Source: Lysobacteraceae bacterium
Lineage (GTDB): Bacteria; Pseudomonadota; Gammaproteobacteria; Steroidobacterales; Steroidobacteraceae
Reading direction: 5' to 3'
Assembly (NCBI GenBank): GCA_012516015.1
Contig: JAAYXG010000244.1
Span: 1 to 9,523 of the forward strand
Length of the DNA: 9,523 nt
The notes under the pieces are model-generated. The model was not told where the DNA came from. It worked only from the letters and a program-made list of their open reading frames with translations, and ran no database searches. The position numbers and the translations under genes were made by a program. Below, piece after piece: positions 6,401-9,523 of the stretch; position 1 is the first letter of the stretch; each line of letters begins with the position of its first letter.

Positions 6401-7455
6401 GGTGGTCCGACCTGCGGGGCATTCTGCAGGCGACGCCGACGGGGTGGCGCGTGGACGTCGACGGACCGGATGCGACCGGACAGATCTTCATCCCAGAATC
6501 GTTCAGCGGCTCGGTACCGTTGCGCGCGGCGATGGAACGGCTGGTGCTCGCCGAAGCGCCGCGTTCGAGCGAGTCCAAGGAAGAATCGGACGCGCCCACG
6601 GATCCTCGGACGTTGCCTGCGCTGGACTTGCACATCATGGATTTGCGCATGGACGGTCGTTCAATCGGCGCGCTCGATCTGACCGCGTCCCGCACGGCGT
6701 CGGGGCTCAATTTCGAACAGATGCGCGTTTCCGCCGGCTCGGCTCGCGCCGAGGGTCGAGGCGAGTGGCTCATGTCTGCGCAGGGACCTCGCTCGAGGCT
6801 CACGGCGACGCTCACGAGCTCCGACGTCTCCGCGACGCTGACGGCGCTCGATTACACGCCGTTCCTCGAAGCGCAGCATGGCGAGATCCGCGCGCAGCTC
6901 AGTTGGCCGGGCGGCTTCGACGACAACATCCTCGAACAAGCGTCGGGGACGATTTCCGTTCGCGCGGAGAACGGACAGATCGTCAATCTGCAGCCTGGTG
7001 CAGGACGCATGCTCGGCCTCTTCAGCGTTGCGGCGCTGCCGAGGCGCCTCGCACTCGATTTCAGCGATCTCACCGATAAAGGGCTCGCCTTCGATTCGAT
7101 TCACGGCGATTTCGACCTACGCGAGGGTAATGCTTACACGTCGAATTTGCTGCTGCGAGGCCCTGCCGCGGAGATCGGAATCGCTGGGCGTACGGGCTTC
7201 GGAAGTCGCGATTACGATCAAACTGCGGTCGTAACGGGCAATCTGGGCGCGTCTCTCCCCGTCGCAGGGGCGCTCGCGGGCGGACCCGCTGTCGGTGCCG
7301 CGTTGCTGCTCTTCTCGCAAGTGTTCAAGGAACCTCTCAAGGGTATGACGCGCGGCTACTACCGCATTACGGGCCCGTGGGACAATCCAACGGTCGAGCG
7401 TGTCGATGCGTCCGCGGTGAAGGACGCGTCCGCTCGCGTAGGAGATCGTTTATGA
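3421..7455 (+). CDS. yhdP: YhdP family AsmA-like envelope protein (phospholipid transport)
   Basis: A very large inner-membrane-anchored protein, 1344 residues from the GTG at 3421 (E. coli YhdP has 1266). Together with TamB and YdbH, YhdP-type proteins form periplasm-spanning hydrophobic grooves that carry phospholipids to the outer membrane. A single N-terminal membrane segment lies at about residues 30-53, preceded by PRRGWRRALK, giving cytoplasm-in topology with the rest periplasmic. The long body is repetitive AsmA/DUF3971-type beta structure, with charged, proline-rich linkers near 307-349 and 1045-1065. The C-terminus is diagnostic: GNAYTSNLLLRGP from 1236, SLPVAGALAGGPAVGAALLL from about 1279, and ITGPWDNP at 1316-1323. 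The frame is open back to the GTG at 3316, but that extension would translate the inverted repeat and lacks family character, so 3421 is preferred despite no clear ribosome site. The stop overlaps the nit start as ATGA. Confidence 0.92.
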   Translation: MSISAQSPPPHVSNAGDGSTPRRGWRRALKWLLVSVVTFVLLVGALLGAFGIVVGRVPEYRVQVQDWLGARTGLVVEFRALSARLRMFGPELVFEDAVVRTPDRTQILATAERGSVGFDIWSSLRNGQLSAGRFSLRSPEISLIRTRSGRIQLLGQSALPERVGTNPIAIEQLPTGRFRVRDALVTFRDEVTGRGPWSMSGISFELTRDLGSIRLEGEASLPEALGRRLVFTANAEGGLQAPEAVVSSFSISGDGLDLAGWADVFPDEWPAPETGRGSLELRGSLKGAALTHLAAKVDFRGISTALPLWATPLPSAEPMPDNEPLPTSGEALAFEEPTASAPTRSQRAEPRAEMVSYERVAFVARANRLDDEWQLTLSDLDVSRSSLPWQSKQIEVRWTRNDDAVRGAIEADRISLDNVWPLLAYLPESERLARVRALRARGTVENLQARIERTNADPALAYALEASLVDIGFDPIERAPGLAGISGTLRADESQGELQVASRTAELRLPRMFRDVLSADTVDGTLVWTVGESAVEVRSDELRLEGDDGRVAGSLHLTLPRDGSLPVLAVSARGENLKVSSTGKYVPGHKLRRKTLAWFDRAFVDGHIKTATFEMNGPIRLFPYRNGEGTFVATAQVENAALAYHDDWLPATGIDAEVTFRNEGMVVRASEAHVGGLSTRNAVAEIKDFKDKELSIVAVASGDLDDAFDFLRASPLAATTFGEQLARMEGQGALSADVRLFFPIGRMDERDVRVSAQVANALLKHADIVDPVRALSGTLTVHNTLVTRADLKGQWLSGPLDVSVRMQNASSSELVARGRAQSASLRSLLDVPPQIAIGGAADWKLTTLLTARGDEMQPSERRFHLFADLEDFVLDLPAPLGKDAGEARTLEIDLSLEAQDRAVVRGALGDVRALLSLRRDDSGWELDRGGLRADGQPASVPSHRGLRIEGSLDRFVLDEWLALKSEHNAASKPLSRYLQAANVRIGSFELFGYRWSDLRGILQATPTGWRVDVDGPDATGQIFIPESFSGSVPLRAAMERLVLAEAPRSSESKEESDAPTDPRTLPALDLHIMDLRMDGRSIGALDLTASRTASGLNFEQMRVSAGSARAEGRGEWLMSAQGPRSRLTATLTSSDVSATLTALDYTPFLEAQHGEIRAQLSWPGGFDDNILEQASGTISVRAENGQIVNLQPGAGRMLGLFSVAALPRRLALDFSDLTDKGLAFDSIHGDFDLREGNAYTSNLLLRGPAAEIGIAGRTGFGSRDYDQTAVVTGNLGASLPVAGALAGGPAVGAALLLFSQVFKEPLKGMTRGYYRITGPWDNPTVERVDASAVKDASARVGDRL

Positions 7456-8297
7456 GTCAAACCGTAGGCGCACCCAAAGTCGCCGCCATCCAAATGAATT
7501 CGCTCGCGAACGTGGAGGCGAATCTCGCTTCCGCTCGCAGCTTGCTCGAACAGGCACGGGCACGAGGAGTCAAGCTTGCTGCCTTGCCGGAAAATTTCCC
7601 CATCATGGGACGTCGAGAAGCCGACAAGCTCGAAGCCGCCGAGGCGCTCGGAGAAGGTCCGATTCAGGCATTCTTGAGTCGCTGCGCTCGCGACCTGGGA
7701 ATGTGGATCATCGGCGGGACCGTGCCGATCCGCTCGGAAACTCGCCCAGGGAAAGTGGCTGCCGCCAGCCTCGTGTTCGATGATGCCGGCCGTTTTGTCG
7801 CTCGCTACGACAAGATCCACTTGTTCGACGTCAACTTACCGGATCGCGAGGAACGCTATCACGAGTCCGCCACGATCGCGGCGGGCAGCAAACCGGTCGT
7901 CGTGACGACGCCGTTCGGCCGCATCGGGCTTTCGGTCTGCTACGACGTGCGCTTCCCCGAGCTCTTTCGTCATCTGCTCGCGGAAGGCGCGCAGATCCTG
8001 TGTTTGCCGGCCGCGTTCACCGCTGCAACGGGCCGAGCGCACTGGGAAACCCTGATTCGAGCGCGAGCGATCGAGAACCTCTGCTACGTCATTGCGCCCG
8101 CGCAAAGCGGAATGCACGAGAGCGGCCGCGAAACCTGGGGCGATTCCATGATCGTCGACCCGTGGGGCCATGTTCTCGATCGTGTAAGAGAAGTTGGCGC
8201 AGGGCTTGCAGTGGCCGAAATCGACCTCACCTTGCAACAACAGGTGCGGGAGCGCTTCCCCTCCTTGAGCCATCGTCGTTTCCAAGTCACCGTCTGA
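7452..8297 (+). CDS. Nitrilase-superfamily amidohydrolase (Nit-type, possibly deaminated-glutathione amidase)
   Basis: A 281-residue cytoplasmic carbon-nitrogen hydrolase. The catalytic triad is intact: Glu47 in LPENFP, Lys121 in YDKIHLFD, and nucleophile Cys163 in SVCYDVRFPE. WGDSMIVDPWG at 229-239 and LIRARAIENLCYV at 201-213 are also typical. Sequence style and length fit the Nit1/Nit2 branch, whose members hydrolyse small omega-amides such as deaminated glutathione or alpha-ketoglutaramate; which substrate applies cannot be read from the sequence. GGAGA at 7441-7445, six bases upstream, fixes the ATG at 7452, which overlaps the yhdP stop by four bases and suggests coupled translation. Pseudomonas carries a homologue at the same place between yhdP and tldD, while E. 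coli lacks it there. Its link to the envelope and protease neighbours is unknown. Confidence 0.92.
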   Translation: MSQTVGAPKVAAIQMNSLANVEANLASARSLLEQARARGVKLAALPENFPIMGRREADKLEAAEALGEGPIQAFLSRCARDLGMWIIGGTVPIRSETRPGKVAAASLVFDDAGRFVARYDKIHLFDVNLPDREERYHESATIAAGSKPVVVTTPFGRIGLSVCYDVRFPELFRHLLAEGAQILCLPAAFTAATGRAHWETLIRARAIENLCYVIAPAQSGMHESGRETWGDSMIVDPWGHVLDRVREVGAGLAVAEIDLTLQQQVRERFPSLSHRRFQVTV

Positions 8298-8316
8298 GGC
8301 CGAACCTAGCCATACC

Positions 8317-9523
8317 ATGTCAACGAACCCGAGTTCGATCCGTGAAATGCTCCACCTCGACCTGCCGAAGCAGGCGGGCGGTTCCGAAGCCCTCGACGTA
8401 GCGCGTCGATCCATTCTCCACCCTTCGGGCCTCGACGAAGATCGCATCGCGACCGTGCTCGGCGGCGTCATGGGGTATAGCGTCGATTACGCCGATCTTT
8501 ACTTCGCGCTCACGCGCGAAGAATCGTGGTCGCTGGAAGACGGCATCGTCAAAGACGGCTCGCACAGCATCGAGCAAGGCGTCGGTGTGCGCGCGTTGTC
8601 CGGCGAGAAGACGGGTTTCGCCTACTCGGACGAAATCATCCTGCCGGCGCTCACCGAAGCCTCGAACGCAGCGCGTGCGATCGCGCGCAGCGGGTCGAAC
8701 GCGTCGCTCCAGGCTTGGCGCGCCTCGGGCGGCCACCGGCTGTATTTGCCCATCGATCCGCTGGAAGGGTTGAGCGATGCGGATAAGGTCAGCCTGCTCG
8801 AGCGGATCGATGTCGAAGCGCGTCGCATGGATCCGCGTGTGACGCAGGTGATGGCGAGCCTCTCGGGCAGCCATGAAGTCGTACTGATCATGGCAAGCGA
8901 CGGCACGCTGGCGGCGGACGTCCGTCCGCTCGTGCGCATGAATGTCTCCGTGATCGTCGAGCAGAATGGCCGTCGCGAGCAAGGCTACTGCGGCAGCGGC
9001 GGGCGCTACGGCTTTGGCCGATTCCTCGAGAACGATCGTTGGAAGGATCTCGTTGCGGAAGCCGTACGCAGCGCGGTCGTGAATCTCGAGGCGACCGCGG
9101 CACCGGCAGGGACGATGACCGTCGTGTTGGGGCCCGGTTGGCCGGGGATCCTGCTGCACGAGGCGATCGGTCATGGTTTGGAAGGCGATTTCAACCGCAA
9201 GGGAACGTCCGCCTTTAGCGGACGAATCGGCGAGCGCGTCGCGTCGGATCAGTGCACCGTCGTCGATGACGGCACGTTGGGCTCGCGTCGCGGATCGCTG
9301 AACGTCGACGATGAAGGCACGCCCACACAGTGTACGACTTTGATCGAGAACGGCGTGCTGCGCGGTTATCTGCAGGACAAGCTCAACGCACGTCTGATGG
9401 GCGCGCAGCCGACCGGCAACGGTCGTCGCGAATCATTTGCGCACATGACGTTGCCCCGCATGACGAACACGTACATGCTCGCCGGCAAGTACGATCCTCA
9501 GGAGATCATCGGCTCGGTGAAGA
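8317..9523 (+). CDS. tldD: Metalloprotease TldD (C-terminus beyond the window)
   Basis: The first 402 residues of TldD, which pairs with TldE/PmbA to form a heterodimeric zinc protease that degrades unfolded peptides. In E. coli it matures microcin B17 and degrades the antitoxin CcdA. TldD is the catalytic subunit. The metal motif HEAIGHGLEGDFNRKGTS starts at His281, giving His281, Glu282 and His286 of HExxxH. Flanking family blocks are present: YADLYFA at 58-64, SIEQGVGVRALSGEKTGFAY at 84-103, DGTLAADVRPLVR at 195-207, PAGTMTVVLGPGWPG at 263-277 and PTGNGRRESFAHM at 365-377. The third ligand (a cysteine near the C-terminus) and about 80 residues lie outside. The ATG at 8317 is 19 bases after nit, with only a distant GAGG (8296-8299); the in-frame ATG at 8347 is an alternative. 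The N-terminus is slightly longer than in E. coli. It is the last gene visible in the block. Confidence 0.95.
   Translation, partial: MSTNPSSIREMLHLDLPKQAGGSEALDVARRSILHPSGLDEDRIATVLGGVMGYSVDYADLYFALTREESWSLEDGIVKDGSHSIEQGVGVRALSGEKTGFAYSDEIILPALTEASNAARAIARSGSNASLQAWRASGGHRLYLPIDPLEGLSDADKVSLLERIDVEARRMDPRVTQVMASLSGSHEVVLIMASDGTLAADVRPLVRMNVSVIVEQNGRREQGYCGSGGRYGFGRFLENDRWKDLVAEAVRSAVVNLEATAAPAGTMTVVLGPGWPGILLHEAIGHGLEGDFNRKGTSAFSGRIGERVASDQCTVVDDGTLGSRRGSLNVDDEGTPTQCTTLIENGVLRGYLQDKLNARLMGAQPTGNGRRESFAHMTLPRMTNTYMLAGKYDPQEIIGSVK

Overview
The window is GC-rich, densely coding proteobacterial DNA. Its core is the conserved block maf - rng - yhdP - nit (carbon-nitrogen hydrolase) - tldD, all on the + strand. 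From general knowledge, this order is typical of Gammaproteobacteria: Pseudomonas has mreBCD-maf-rng-yhdP-nit-tldD, and Escherichia coli has mreBCD-yhdE-rng-yhdP-tldD. High GC content and a solitary eukaryote-like Ser/Thr kinase next to the block suggest a soil or environmental gammaproteobacterium, perhaps near Steroidobacterales or Xanthomonadales. That placement is a guess from style, not a measurement.

Layout. Positions 1-352 (- strand) hold the N-terminal part of a Ser/Thr protein kinase gene that runs off the left edge. It carries an in-frame TAA at 140-142, between the VAVK lysine strand and the alpha-C helix, so in this sequence it is a broken or interrupted gene. Positions 353-620 are a divergent intergenic region with a palindrome, a repeated CAATTTG, a -10-like hexamer and a leader hairpin. 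Positions 621-1058 encode a small SpoIIAA/STAS-like protein of unknown role. Positions 1059-1206 are a short spacer. From 1207 the core block runs: maf (1207-1824), rng (1821-3305), yhdP (3421-7455), nit (7452-8297) and tldD (8317 to the right edge, C-terminus missing).

The core genes look like one transcription unit. maf/rng and yhdP/nit share ATGA stop-start overlaps, and nit/tldD are 19 bases apart. The only real gap, 115 bases between rng and yhdP, holds the most unusual non-coding structure in the window: a long imperfect inverted repeat around a 12-base perfect palindrome, whose left arm is also a canonical G-quadruplex motif on the coding strand. The products cover nucleotide-pool or septation control (Maf), rRNA/mRNA processing (RNase G), phospholipid transport to the outer membrane (YhdP), clearance of a small amide metabolite (Nit) and peptide proteolysis (TldD). 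They are conserved neighbours rather than one pathway.

No mobile element, CRISPR array, tRNA or rRNA gene was seen. I found no convincing new multi-gene system. The points worth a second look are the interrupted kinase, the divergent control region, the rng-yhdP structured element, and the absence of mreBCD from its usual place immediately upstream of maf.
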